Positions 37,509-47,663 of a DNA stretch of 64,000 nucleotides are shown in pieces (the stretch's first letter is position 1; every line of letters starts with the position of its first letter). Under the pieces are notes generated by a model. It ran no database searches and was not told the origin of the DNA. It was given only the letters and a program-made list of their open reading frames with translations. The stretch covers positions 1 through 64,000 of the forward strand of contig CAJNOL010000687.1 of the NCBI GenBank assembly GCA_905250125.1, read 5' to 3'. Source of the DNA: Rotaria sordida. Lineage: Eukaryota > Rotifera > Eurotatoria > Philodinida > Philodinidae. A program made the translations under genes and the position numbers.

Positions 37509-38570
37509 ATGTGGTGTATTTCAATCTCCGTATGTTTTTTCTTTGCAACCATGATTTTGTCACTAAAAATAACGAGAACTGAATTCTCTAGTCATCGACA
37601 AAGTCGGTTTCATAGATCGTTACAATCGATGAGTGATTATGATAATATCGAAAACTTAACTTTACCTTCTACAAATGAAGATCATATATTGAACAATTGT
37701 TCATTACAACCGATTAATATCGATACATTGCAGCACAAAATTGAGAGTAATGATCAAAGAGAAAATCAGACTATGATAAGAATGACTTCATCTTGGAAGC
37801 AAATCGTAGTAAAAACTGATGATAATCACGATCATAGCCAAGCTGATGATGATGATGATCACGATGATAGCCAAACTAATGAAATAAATGATAATTTAGT
37901 ATCATTCACACCATTGAATACAATTCAAGTAATATTCACTATTCCTGATATTATAATTTCAAATGAAACAATTCTTAATCAAACAATATTTATTACTGAT
38001 GTAAAATCTAATCAATTATTAGCATCTTTAAACTATATTTGTTTCAATGGATCATCTTTTATTATTAATTATTCAACAAATAAATCATTACCACATGATG
38101 TTTGTTTATATGTTTTAATATCATCTATCGCATTAAAAGAAATCTTTATTTGTCGTACTATTAACAATATATCCAATATTAATAAAGGTCACAGCGATCA
38201 ATCAAGTAGAGTTTTTATTATTTCACAATGTATTGTAAATTGTCTTATGATGATTATTATATACTTAGTACATATAGGTAGAAAGAAAAATCTAATTAAT
38301 CGTGTTGGTCAACATTTTTTACATAATAAATTAGTTACACATAAAAATAGTGTTATTATATTTCATGATAGAATAAATCCTGACATTATAAATAATATTC
38401 ATTTAAATAATTTGATTTCATCACCTATTGAAGAACAAGTATTAGCTGCAAATGATTTAATATCAACACGTAATGATCGAAGATTTACACATCATGCATT
38501 AATTGATGTTACAGAATTAACAAAACAAATGAATTTATCAAATAAAAATATAGAATCTAATGCTTTTTAA
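37509..38570 (+). CDS. Single-pass membrane glycoprotein, orphan, single exon
   Basis: 353 residues, family not recognised. Residues 3-20 are hydrophobic (ISISVCFFFATMILSL), fitting a signal peptide or anchor. The next ~210 residues are rich in Asn/Ser/Thr with many N-glycosylation sequons (NLT, NCS, NQT, NET, NGS, NYS, NKS) and an Asp/His tract near 100-122. A membrane span lies near 235-256 (VFIISQCIVNCLMMIIIYLV), then about 95 residues with basic positions right after the span, so a type I topology with an outside N-terminal domain is likely. Cys residues are few (for example in NYICFNG and DVCLYVL). The stop is only 27 bp from the stop of the convergent cyclo-ligase gene. The N-terminal third has lower codon bias than the rest, so a further 5' exon or a later start is possible. 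Confidence 0.65.
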   Translation: MWCISISVCFFFATMILSLKITRTEFSSHRQSRFHRSLQSMSDYDNIENLTLPSTNEDHILNNCSLQPINIDTLQHKIESNDQRENQTMIRMTSSWKQIVVKTDDNHDHSQADDDDDHDDSQTNEINDNLVSFTPLNTIQVIFTIPDIIISNETILNQTIFITDVKSNQLLASLNYICFNGSSFIINYSTNKSLPHDVCLYVLISSIALKEIFICRTINNISNINKGHSDQSSRVFIISQCIVNCLMMIIIYLVHIGRKKNLINRVGQHFLHNKLVTHKNSVIIFHDRINPDIINNIHLNNLISSPIEEQVLAANDLISTRNDRRFTHHALIDVTELTKQMNLSNKNIESNAF

Positions 38571-38597
38571 CAAAAAGAAAAAGAATAAATAAATAAA

Positions 38598-39179
38598 TTA
38601 CTCTTCTTCTTTTGAAACTAATATTTCATTGATACGAACATCATTTAAATTCATTGGTATAGTATTATTTTCAAGAATTTGTTGACGATATGCTAATCCA
38701 ATAGTATAAAAGTTTCCATTTAATGAATTTAAATATTTATCATAAAAACCTTTACCATGACCAAGACGAGAACCATCTAATGAAAATCCTAAACCAGGTA
38801 CAATAATAATATCAATATTATCTGTTGCTATTTCACGATTTTTATCATCTAAAGATGGTTGTCGAATATTCCATTTTGTTATAGGTAATGAATCAAGATC
38901 ATCTAATGAATAAATACGTAACATATCCATTGATGTTGAATTATAACGTGGAATAAAAACATGTTTATTAGATTGGAATGCATGTTGAATTATATCACGT
39001 GTAGATATTTCAGTATTCATATGAACATAAATAGATATTGCACGAGATGATTGATATTTGGAATGACGAAGAAGATAATTAGTAACAATATTCGATTGAT
39101 AAATACGATCTTCATTAGACATCATTTTGAGTATGTGACGAAGTTTTTCACGAAGAATTTGTTTTGCAGCATAAGTCAT
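38598..39179 (-). CDS. MTHFS: 5-formyltetrahydrofolate cyclo-ligase
   Basis: 193 residues, single exon, full length for the family (about 200). Catalyses ATP- and Mg2+-dependent conversion of 5-formyl-THF to 5,10-methenyl-THF in cytosolic or mitochondrial folate metabolism. It begins MTYAAKQILREKLRHILKMM; the conserved middle carries IYVHMNTEISTRDII and KHVFIPRY; the substrate/ATP signature is IIIVPGLGFSLDGSRLGHGK followed by GFYDKYL. The C-terminus ends EILVSKEEE. No mitochondrial presequence is obvious. The start is the ATG just ahead of the conserved N-terminal helix. It is convergent with the orphan membrane protein gene, with 27 bp between the stops, so the 3' UTRs probably overlap. Confidence 0.95.
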   Translation of the reverse strand: MTYAAKQILREKLRHILKMMSNEDRIYQSNIVTNYLLRHSKYQSSRAISIYVHMNTEISTRDIIQHAFQSNKHVFIPRYNSTSMDMLRIYSLDDLDSLPITKWNIRQPSLDDKNREIATDNIDIIIVPGLGFSLDGSRLGHGKGFYDKYLNSLNGNFYTIGLAYRQQILENNTIPMNLNDVRINEILVSKEEE

Positions 39180-39282
39180 TATGATGAATTATCAATAGAA
39201 AAAATAATCAGTATATTTTCAAGTTTTTGAAATATTCTCTACAATGAGATATAGAGAAAATTATAGACAGATGTAAAAAATT

Positions 39283-39545
39283 ATCCACTCCACCCTTCCC
39301 CGCCATAGAAGATCTCGGATCATCTATTGTGTCTCATTTAATTTTAAAAAAGTGTTTTCAGAAAACCGAAAGGATTTTGAAAAAGATTTTTAAAGTGTTC
39401 AATGTTCAGAAATAACATTGATCTGAGTCATTTAGAAAGTTCTGAACAAAAAATAGTAATATTTTGATGGAAATACACTAATTAAAGTTCCAAATTTTCG
39501 AGAAATTAATTAAATAAATAAGGAGCAAGAAGGTTGCTTTTTCTT
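39283..39545. mobile_element. G-rich MITE, degenerate copy 2
   Basis: Related to 31833-32244 in the same orientation: CCACCCTTCCCCGCCATAGA at the left end, then the hairpin AGAAGATC-TCG-GATCATCT, then CTATTGTGTCTCATTT against CTATTGTGTCCTAGGT. Near the other end GATGGAAATACACTAATTAA matches GACGGAAATTCCCTAATTAA. The right terminal repeat is not recognisable. Confidence 0.6.
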
Positions 39546-39949
39546 ATGTTTGCATGTGATACAAAAAAAGAGTAATTTAAAAATTAAACGATATCATTTG
39601 GTGATAATCTCAAAGTAGAACTGTTTAATAATTGCAGGGTTATATGAATTTAAATCAAGACAAGTTGATATTAAAACTCTAAACAAACCGAATTTTTAGG
39701 TTCGATCCAAAAATTGATCATAAAATCAAACTGATTCGTAATATATATTCATTTGACAACTCTTCAACTGGTTATTTATTTCAAACTAAACTAAGGGGAC
39801 TATCCGTTTATAAAAGTATGGTGATGAATTGTTTTTTTTTTGAAAAACTTCAGAATACAAGTAGCTAGAAACCTGTAATTTTCATCATTCAAAAGAAAAC
39901 AGTGACGGGCGTGAAACTAAATAAAAATTCATGAAAGTACCCAGTACAT

Positions 39950-40310
39950 TCATCTGTAGTGACTTTTAAATGAATGTCATAGTCTGCCTCAGAAAAACTA
40001 ATTTTCGAATTTCAACTTGAAACTTTGCATAGTGACAAGTCTTAACAAGAGTGGTTTATTATTAAAGTTTCAAGTTTTTTTATTTACTTCTATTCTGAAA
40101 TAAGAACGTCGAATCTGTTGTCAAATATGAGCAATGTAAAAGACATGCTTTACTATAGCTGTATCCTAAGATAGGAATAATGGCAGGATCTGAGACATTC
40201 ACAAGAAACTATTTTCGTTCTATGCAAAATTTCAAGTATAAAATTAACGAATCAGTTTTCTTCAGGGGAACCACGGCATTCATTGAAAAATAATCATAAA
40301 AATACAGAAT
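39950..40310. repeat. Diverged palindrome in the KIN17-MTHFS interval
   Basis: Left AAATGAATGTCATAGTCTGC and CAACTTGAAACTTTGCATAG; right, on the other strand, CAATGAATGCCGTGGTTCCC and ATACTTGAAATTTTGCATAG. Arms about 90-120 bp, more diverged than the other palindromes. The rest of 39.6-40.77 kb shows nothing else. Confidence 0.55.
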
Positions 40311-40770
40311 CTCGGCAGTAATAAGTTAATGGTCTGAACTGTTTTCAAAGTATTCATAGCTCATTTGGTTCTAAATAATACACGTAGCCTAGACTCGAAA
40401 ACAATTTATCAGTTTTGGGACTATCTTCGTTAGTCAAAAGAAATCTTCAGATACTTTTGTTGATAATAGCTGAGCAAATCAGTTTAGAAGAGTATTAATT
40501 TAATTTTGCTTTATCTAAATAAATACTAATCAATACATTTTGAACTTTTTTTCGTAATTTTCCATTCATAAACTCAATTGTTAAATTTCATTAAAAATCC
40601 AAATAAAAAAAAACATCAAATACTTATAACCATTTAAAAATTTTCTTCCAAAAAGTCTAACTTTATAAACAATGAATATGTTGATTGTTTCTTTTTATAT
40701 CCAACACTTAATATACAAACATATGACAATCAAGGAAAAAAAAACAAACAAAAGTCGATGCCGAATATAT

Positions 40771-42649
40771 TCATTCAGCTAATTTAGATACATCTTCATA
40801 AACCATATTTTCAATTCGAGTACCAATCATTGAACCCTAAAATAAACAATTTGAATTCTAATAATAATAATAATAAATATAATTTGAAATCTAACCGTTA
40901 ATAAAGTAATATCAACAGAAAATGTGTCTTGATGAATATCTTCTAAAGTTGCTTCTTGTCCACGATATGCACCATTAACAACTAATATTTTTTTACCAAT
41001 AGCTGGTATAACTGTTTCAACATGAGCTTGATCAATACGAATTTTATCATTTGTATCAATCATTTTAATAATAGCTTGATAACGATTTTCAACTTTAATA
41101 ACAATACCTTTTTTTTTATAATATTTTTCACCAAGTTTTAATGTCATTACTTTAACAATAATATCCTTTAAAATGAGAAATAAATAGTTTCTTTTTTTTT
41201 TCTAAATTAAAAATTCATTTACTTCATGTAACCAATAATCTTTACGATTTTTTTCTTCTTTCAATTTTTCTTCCATCTAAAATAAATTTTTTAATTTCTA
41301 TATATATATATGCACACAAAAATTAATTAAAAGAAAGTTACCTCTCGAACTTCTTCAAGTGCTGTTTTCTTTGATAATGGTTTCTTAAAAACAGATTCAA
41401 CTGTATTTTCTATTTTAGATTTTTTCACATCCATTTCGTCAGTACTATTTGTTCGTTTTTTACTAACTGTTACAAGTACAGATGGACTACAAGGAAAAAT
41501 TTCTATTGATAAAAATAAATAAAAACAAATCGTCTTACGGTAGAATTTTTTTCTTTTCAGCAACTACACTTTGATTAAATGAGACTTGAACTAAAAAACA
41601 AAAATACAATAGTGAAGAATGAAATAAATAATTATACAATATACCTTTTTCTTCTTCATCTTTTCGTACAAATTCAGTATAGACTGGAGCAGGTACTTCA
41701 ATACCTTTTTCTTTATCTCTTCTTATCTAAATAGAAAAAATAAAATAAGGAAAATCAAAATTGTTCTTCTTAACTAACTTGTTCAGCAATTAAGTTTTGT
41801 CGTCGTTGTTCATCATCTAAATCCATTTTTTCTTTTCGTTCAGTTTCCATATCACGTCTTACAGCATCAGGATCTTTATCAATTAATGTTATATACCATC
41901 CACGTTCAGTTTGTTCAATTTCACAAAGACCTATATATTACACAAAATATATTGTATTAATCAATTTAAATTAATCATTTTACCTTGACTTCCAAGCCAA
42001 CGAACATAACCTGCTAATGCTACCCAACGTGTAGCATTCATATGAATATGATTACGATCTTTAATATATTCACAATAAACTGTATTGGCTAGAACACGTT
42101 TTGTGCCGAATGAACGACGTAATGTGCTGAAAAAGTCACTATGAAATTCACTAAATACAAAAACAAAAAAACAGTTTTATTTTGATTTATGAAAAATCAA
42201 ATATTGTTTTATTTACCGTGAATAATTTGCAATATGTTTACCAGGATTTTCGCCGACAAGTAATATTTGTCGTTGATGTGATTCACTTTGTATATGACAT
42301 TTAAATCCATTCTATTGAAATAGATTAAAAAGAAAAAATGAACAATTCATTTTTAGTTTTTCTTTTATTAAATAATTGAATTCCATTTGATCATATAAAT
42401 ATAGTTTAAAAATCAATGTAAGATTAATTGAATAAGAATTTTCTTTCACAAAAAATGAAAATAATTCGAATGATATTTGTTAATACTAGAGAATAGAATT
42501 ATTTTTTTGCTATTTAAGTTACAAATATTTACCTCATCTCGACATTGTTTTTGACAAGCTTGACAATACCATCGTAATTTTTGTAAACCTTTTGCTTTTA
42601 TTCGATTACTAATGGCTTTTGGTGTTAAAAATCCACCATTTTTGCCCAT
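40771..42649 (-). CDS. KIN: KIN17 DNA/RNA-binding protein, multi-exon
   Basis: Full-length match to KIN17, a nuclear protein of DNA replication, repair and spliceosomal complexes. Exon 1 (about 42540-42649) begins MGKNGGFLTPKAISNRIKAK and holds the first half of the C2H2-type zinc finger (CQACQKQC); the next exon completes it (GFKCHIQSESHQRQ). The winged-helix region follows: RRSFGTKRVLANTVYCEYIK, HIHMNATRWVALAGYVRWLG, GLCEIEQTERGWYITLIDKD. A charged Lys/Glu-rich segment (about 41320-41900), predicted coiled and nuclear, leads to the tandem SH3-like tail: VMTLKLGEKYYKKKGIVIKV, DQAHVETVIPAIGKKILVVN, then the KOW-type GAYRGQEATLEDI. The last exon (40771 to about 40836) ends MVYEDVSKLAE. Introns are all short. 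All zinc ligands are present. Confidence 0.95.
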
Positions 42650-43204
42650 GGCTGTATTTCAAATTATCTACAAAAAACATTTCTACTCTAATTCTCAAGA
42701 AGAATTATCTTTTCATTCAAAGATTTCAAACAAATATAAAATCTTATAGAAAAATAGATTAATTCTAATCTCACGAGATTTTATTATAATTTAGATCCTT
42801 GATTCAAAAAATAATTTAATTCTGAATAATCTTTCATAAAAATACTAATAATGATGAATATATAGGAAATTTTTCTTATAAATTATTAAACTTATTCAAG
42901 ATGTTGCTTATATCTATCATATATTTATTCATTTTAATGAAATTAATTTAAAACTTAAATAATAATTTCGAAAAATATGATAATATTCACACTGTTCATA
43001 AATTGATATATTCGTTAATAACATGCTATTTAATAAACAAATCGATGTATATGAAATACATAACACAATAAACCAACAAAAATGATACAGTTGTCTGAAT
43101 TACATCCTTCGTCACATATAAAAGTTTCTAACTGATGAAAATAACGCTACAATATGGTAGAGTATGGAATTTTCTTGTTCTAATAAAAAACAATAATAAA
43201 AGAT

Positions 43205-43645
43205 GTCACTATTGTCGAACTTTTATTAAAATGTCAACCGCTATCTTTTGAATAACTTTCAATCGTATATTGTGCTAGCGAAGCCGAGTTTTCATCATTA
43301 GATAGAGCAATGTTGGAGACGCCTATCTATATAATATTCATTAGATTCAAAAGAAGTTCTTGATGGATATTTTTGGAAGTTGACATCTTTTTCGATATCC
43401 ATTTCTATCACTTTTCGTAGTAACCTAGGCTCCAGTTACATCTACGACAAATTATAGAAATGCACAATGAAAAACATGTCTACCTACAAATATCCATGAA
43501 AAACTTGTTTGAATCTAATGAATGTTATGCAGATAGTCGTCTCCAACGTTGGTCTATCCTAATGATGAAAACTCGACTTCGATAGGACAATATACAATTG
43601 AAAGTTATTTTAAAGATGGTGGTTAACATTTTGTTGGAAGATCTT
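43205..43645. repeat. 0.44-kb palindrome
   Basis: Arms about 190 bp, centre near 43390-43450. Match: AGCCGAGTTTTCATCATTAG (left) against AGTCGAGTTTTCATCATTAG (right, other strand); AACGTTGGAGACG or AATGTTGGAGACG in both; CATTCATTAGATTCAAA or TATTCATTAGATTCAAA in both; TGGATATTTTTGGAAGTTGA against TGGATATTTGTAGGTAGA. Arms are quite similar, so this one is younger than most. Confidence 0.8.
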
Positions 43646-44330
43646 TCAATATGTGCGTTCAAAAGAATTCTATCATATTTTATTTTTGAACGATGAGCAA
43701 ATTTTCGAAAGACACTTAAATATACTCTATTAAAACAGCTTGAAATGATTTCAGCAGAAGAAACTGATCTTACAAGATTTTTCGATGATCTCCTATGCGT
43801 ATCATAGTATTTTATTGTTAGATTCACGGTTTAATTCTTCATGAATCTGCTAGCAAAGTATATAAGATTAGTTTAGATATTATGATGGAAACATTAAAAA
43901 AAAAACAACGTTAAACGAAATATCGGTAAAATTTCAATGTGAAAACAATGACGGATTTATATGAGTTTTTTGAACTTTTAATAGCGTCGTTTAATAAAAA
44001 CATATGAAACGATGACAATAAAACATTTAGGATACTGCCGATATGAATACGCCAAGGTCCTTATGCACATAACATGTGGAAACGATGAGCATGGATATCG
44101 AACAAAACAAAAAGAACATTAATTTTAAATGATAAGTTTTTCTGTATAGTTTATCAAAAAAGTAATACAATAAAATCACAAAAAAATTTTGCAGCAGCTA
44201 TTTCAAGCTGATTTTTACAGAGCATATTTTAGGATCATTCAAAATTTTGCTCATTGTTCAAAAATAAAATATGATAGAATTCTTTTGAATGTACAGATAG
44301 AAAGACCATTCAATATAGATCCTCAATAGA
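43640..44330. repeat. Second inverted repeat abutting the 43.2-kb palindrome
   Basis: Left arm about 43640-43760, right arm about 44190-44330. TTCAAAAGAATTCTATCATA and TTTTATTTTTGAACGATGAG on the left, against the same words with one change (GAACAATGAG) on the other strand at the right; then CAGCTTGAAATGATTTCAGC against CAGCTTGAAATAGCTGCTGC. The spacer is about 430 bp. Confidence 0.75.
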
Positions 44331-45892
44331 TAATCTTGATTTTTTTGAAGAACTTTTATAACACCTGTTATTTTCTGTCAAAAACGTACTTTTTTTTAAA
44401 ATAGAAATATTAATTTCCAGTACTCAACAAAATGATTGATGACAAAAAATGTGAAAATTCGTGAAAGAATATTTTTGATGGAAAAATTTCATTTAAAAAA
44501 CTTACAAATAACTCATCATCTGATGCATCTTTTTTTCGTACTGATTCCAAATATATGTTTATTTTTCTCTTAAAGTAGTTATGAGACCAAAGAATGCGCA
44601 AGTCCTTAAAAACAAAGATCTTTGTAGAAAACCTACGGAGAGAATCGAACAAAACTTGTGCGACATACTGATTTCAACATCTCTAATGGCGTTACAAGCA
44701 GTATCATGTTTCAACTGGTCTCAATAAAAGTGCTTTCCATCTTAATTAATAAAAAGTTTGTCCTAATTACTACAGAAAAGAAAACGAACTGATATTTTAA
44801 AATTGAGAAATGTCTTTCATCCATTTACTAAAAAGAAAACTTATATTATTTGTCAATACTGTGATACATGAGTTTTCATACGATAAAATTGTCATCAATT
44901 CGTAACACAAGTTATTATCCGTCTTTATTTTTATCTAACTGTAACAAATGAAATCGAACGAATTATCATTCATACATTTCAATCTTATTCAAGACCTGAA
45001 CAGTTCAAAATCAAAATTCTTTAAATAATCATTCATTAAATTATTATAAATGATGCGTCAGGCAACAATCGAATGAAAACTAGGCTCCTTATTAAAACAC
45101 ATTTTTATTAATTTCCATTTCATTATATCATTTTTCTTTCTCACGTTAATTGAACCTATTTGCATACATTATGCTGCATAAGTATTTTTTTTTTGATAAT
45201 ATTCTATAAACAAATAAAAATACACATGAAATTGGGGGGAGTAATCTGAGTACTCTTGCTGACAAGTCGTACTCACTGAATGAGTATTTTTACTAGGACA
45301 TGCTCTTAAACAAATTTATTTAGATATTACTAAAGAGTTTTAATTCATTCTATCACAAGAAAAAAGAAGAACATGGATATGTAATATTTTTGTAGTGATT
45401 CTTTTAAATATACAAAAAGTATTTTGCTAAAATTCATTGATTTCTGCTTGGAACATGATTTGTTTTATTAGGACATGTGCTTATTGACCATGAATCGATA
45501 CTATTTTCAGTCCATTCTTGTAAAACTCGTCGAATTTATGCTTAAGCTATTAAAAATCGGTTCTATGACACTTGTTTTTGTATAAAACTACCTTATCGAA
45601 TCAAATAGGTGTATGACAAAATTGATGTACGCAAAATGAGTCATGTTCTATTCATACAATCGCGTACTAACATAACGAAAGCTAGAAGTACGTAATGGAT
45701 CATTGCTTTTTCATCTCCTATTTAAATCGATCTTTTATAAATCTTTTTAATAAAACACATACATTGTCAACTTATATTTATTTAACATTATCCTACATAT
45801 TATCTGCATACGGGTAAATAAGTTTTGTGTTTTTTTTAGTTATTTAGAATAAATACTATGTATTTGTTGATCATCATTAAAGCTTTTTCTTA

Positions 45893-46240
45893 GTACCCAG
45901 GCCAAATAAGTGCCGTCGTAAAGGACTGTATACGAAGAAATAGGACCAAATACATGTTTCCATATTACGATAGTAAATCTCTGTGTCGTATATGGAGAAA
46001 TACGGCGATATACGGACAAAAATACGGTTCTTTACGATCCACGTAAACGAAGTCCATATACGGTCTTCGTTTTGCTCCGCATTTCTTCGTGAACAATCAT
46101 ATTTCACTGCATACGGCCACGGTGATATATGATCGTAATATTGAGCCATGTATTACGGTAAAATATGGCCGTATACGATTGAAAACGACCGTGCGCAAGT
46201 CGTTTCGCTCCGTAAATCTCGTCCTGAGTGGACATCTATA
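45893..46240. repeat. CG-rich palindrome with dense TACGG words
   Basis: Centre near 46060-46080, with the inner hairpin CGAAG-TCCATATACGGT-CTTCG. Arms: AATACATGTTTCCATATTAC then GATAG, against AATACATGGCTCAATATTAC then GATCA. Ends: ACCCAGGCCAAATAAG against ACTCAGGACGAGATTT. TACGG or CCGTA occurs about a dozen times in 350 bp. Base composition is plainly unlike the A/T-rich flanks. Confidence 0.7.
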
Positions 46241-46889
46241 GTCAACTTTATTAAAGATAACCATTATTTTATTATATAAAGAAGATCACCATCATTAAGC
46301 TCACTCTGATTGAAAACGAAGTAATTACTTCGAATTTCTGTTCTCAATAAGTTACAGTTCAAAATGAGTAGACATTCAAAAAAAGAATCTTTTAATTTCA
46401 AATAGAAATTCAGAACAATTTCAATCTTATTAAAAGATAAATGATAGAAGAGTGATAAGTAGAAAACAAATTAAACGAAGAATTGATCTGAAAGAAATGA
46501 AAAAAATTGTAAAATTTTCTTTGATCTCGAAATACATTGATTGTTATAACATTCCTATGCCAAATTTATTTGGAATTTACTGTTTCAAGTCGAAGTATTA
46601 GGCAGAAAACATATACGAAAATAGATCAATATAATGAGGATTTAATATCACAATATAACATGATTTGAATCTATAAATATTGATTCTGAATAAGACAATG
46701 AAGAATAAGATTATATAACAATTCAAAAAAAAAACACCATTCAATTCTGTAAAAACTCATATGATCTTTCAAGGTATTAGAGATATTGATATGCTAGAAA
46801 TATAGCTCTTTAGATATACAAGGAGCATACAAATTTTAGAAGTTTTGGATTTATAGAAGCAGCCAATACCGACCAAAAAACATTCTTTT

Positions 46890-47170
46890 CGGCTGAAACT
46901 TTCAGGGTGTTCTACTAGTCATTCAAATTGTTTATAGGCGAAATCTCATATTGAAATATCATTATTTGATTTTTTGATAAATATCTAAAGCTAGATAAAA
47001 AAATTCAATAAAACAGTCAAAACTCGACTCCAAAAGTCCATGACCACAAACCTTTTTAGAATTTTTCTAGTCTTACCAAGATCTTCTTGTATGAACCCAA
47101 TATAAGCTCAGACGGTGAGTATCAGTTTGAGTAGTTTACTTGTAAAAATAGAGATGTAGAAGTATTCCAT
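46890..47170. repeat. Dispersed repeat, copy B
   Basis: Diverged match in the same orientation to 5640-6010; see that entry for the shared words. Ends are not defined. Confidence 0.5.
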
Positions 47171-47394
47171 GAAGGAAAAAGACAGACTACAATGTGTACA
47201 TCGACATGAGTATGAATCACTACTCTGGGAGGAAGCGTTTTACTCCTCTTATTAGGAAACTTTCACAAATGCTCTCTCCTGATTTCAATGATATTTTTAC
47301 CTATAAATACTACATATCATTTAAGTGAAAACTCTTCATTAATATGAATTCCTATTGAGGCTTGACGAAACTATTGAATTTTTAATATGTCTAC

Positions 47395-47530
47395 TTGTTA
47401 GAGGCTCTGCAGGTTGTCAGATTTTCAGGAAAATCGTGTTTTTGAATTTTATGTTGATACTATCTCCATTTGAAGACAAAATTCAAAAACGCGATTTTTC
47501 CAAAAACTTAAGGTTCTATTGGAGTCTCTA
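47395..47530. repeat. Short palindromic MITE-like repeat
   Basis: GGAAAATCGTGTTTTTGAAT then TTTATGTT on the left, mirrored by GAAAAATCGCGTTTTTGAAT then TTTGTCTT on the other strand. Outer part TTAGAGGCTCTGCAGG against CTAGAGACTCCAATAG. About 135 bp, 130 bp upstream of the Cys-rich secreted gene. Confidence 0.7.
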
Positions 47531-47663
47531 GTAAATAGAGAAATCTATCCATCCTCTATAAGACTTCTTTATTGATATCTTTTAATCATTATATATTTAA
47601 TGAAAAATTATTTGACTGTTATTTATTCTTCTATTTTATTGTATCTTTTTTCTATTATTAGAT

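Larger units (their letters stand above)
42650..47663. other. 5-kb gene-free, repeat-rich interval
   Basis: Upstream of KIN17 and of the Cys-rich secreted gene. Contains two abutting palindromes (43205-44330), a CG-rich palindrome (45893-46240), dispersed repeat copy B (46890-47170) and a short palindrome (47395-47530). Frames at 43525-43827, 44410-44652 and 45877-46149 lie in these repeats or show no domain. No gene seen. Confidence 0.5.

Noticed and set aside
45877-46149. 90-codon minus-strand frame
   Set aside because: Arises from the repeated TACGG words of the CG-rich palindrome; no domain.
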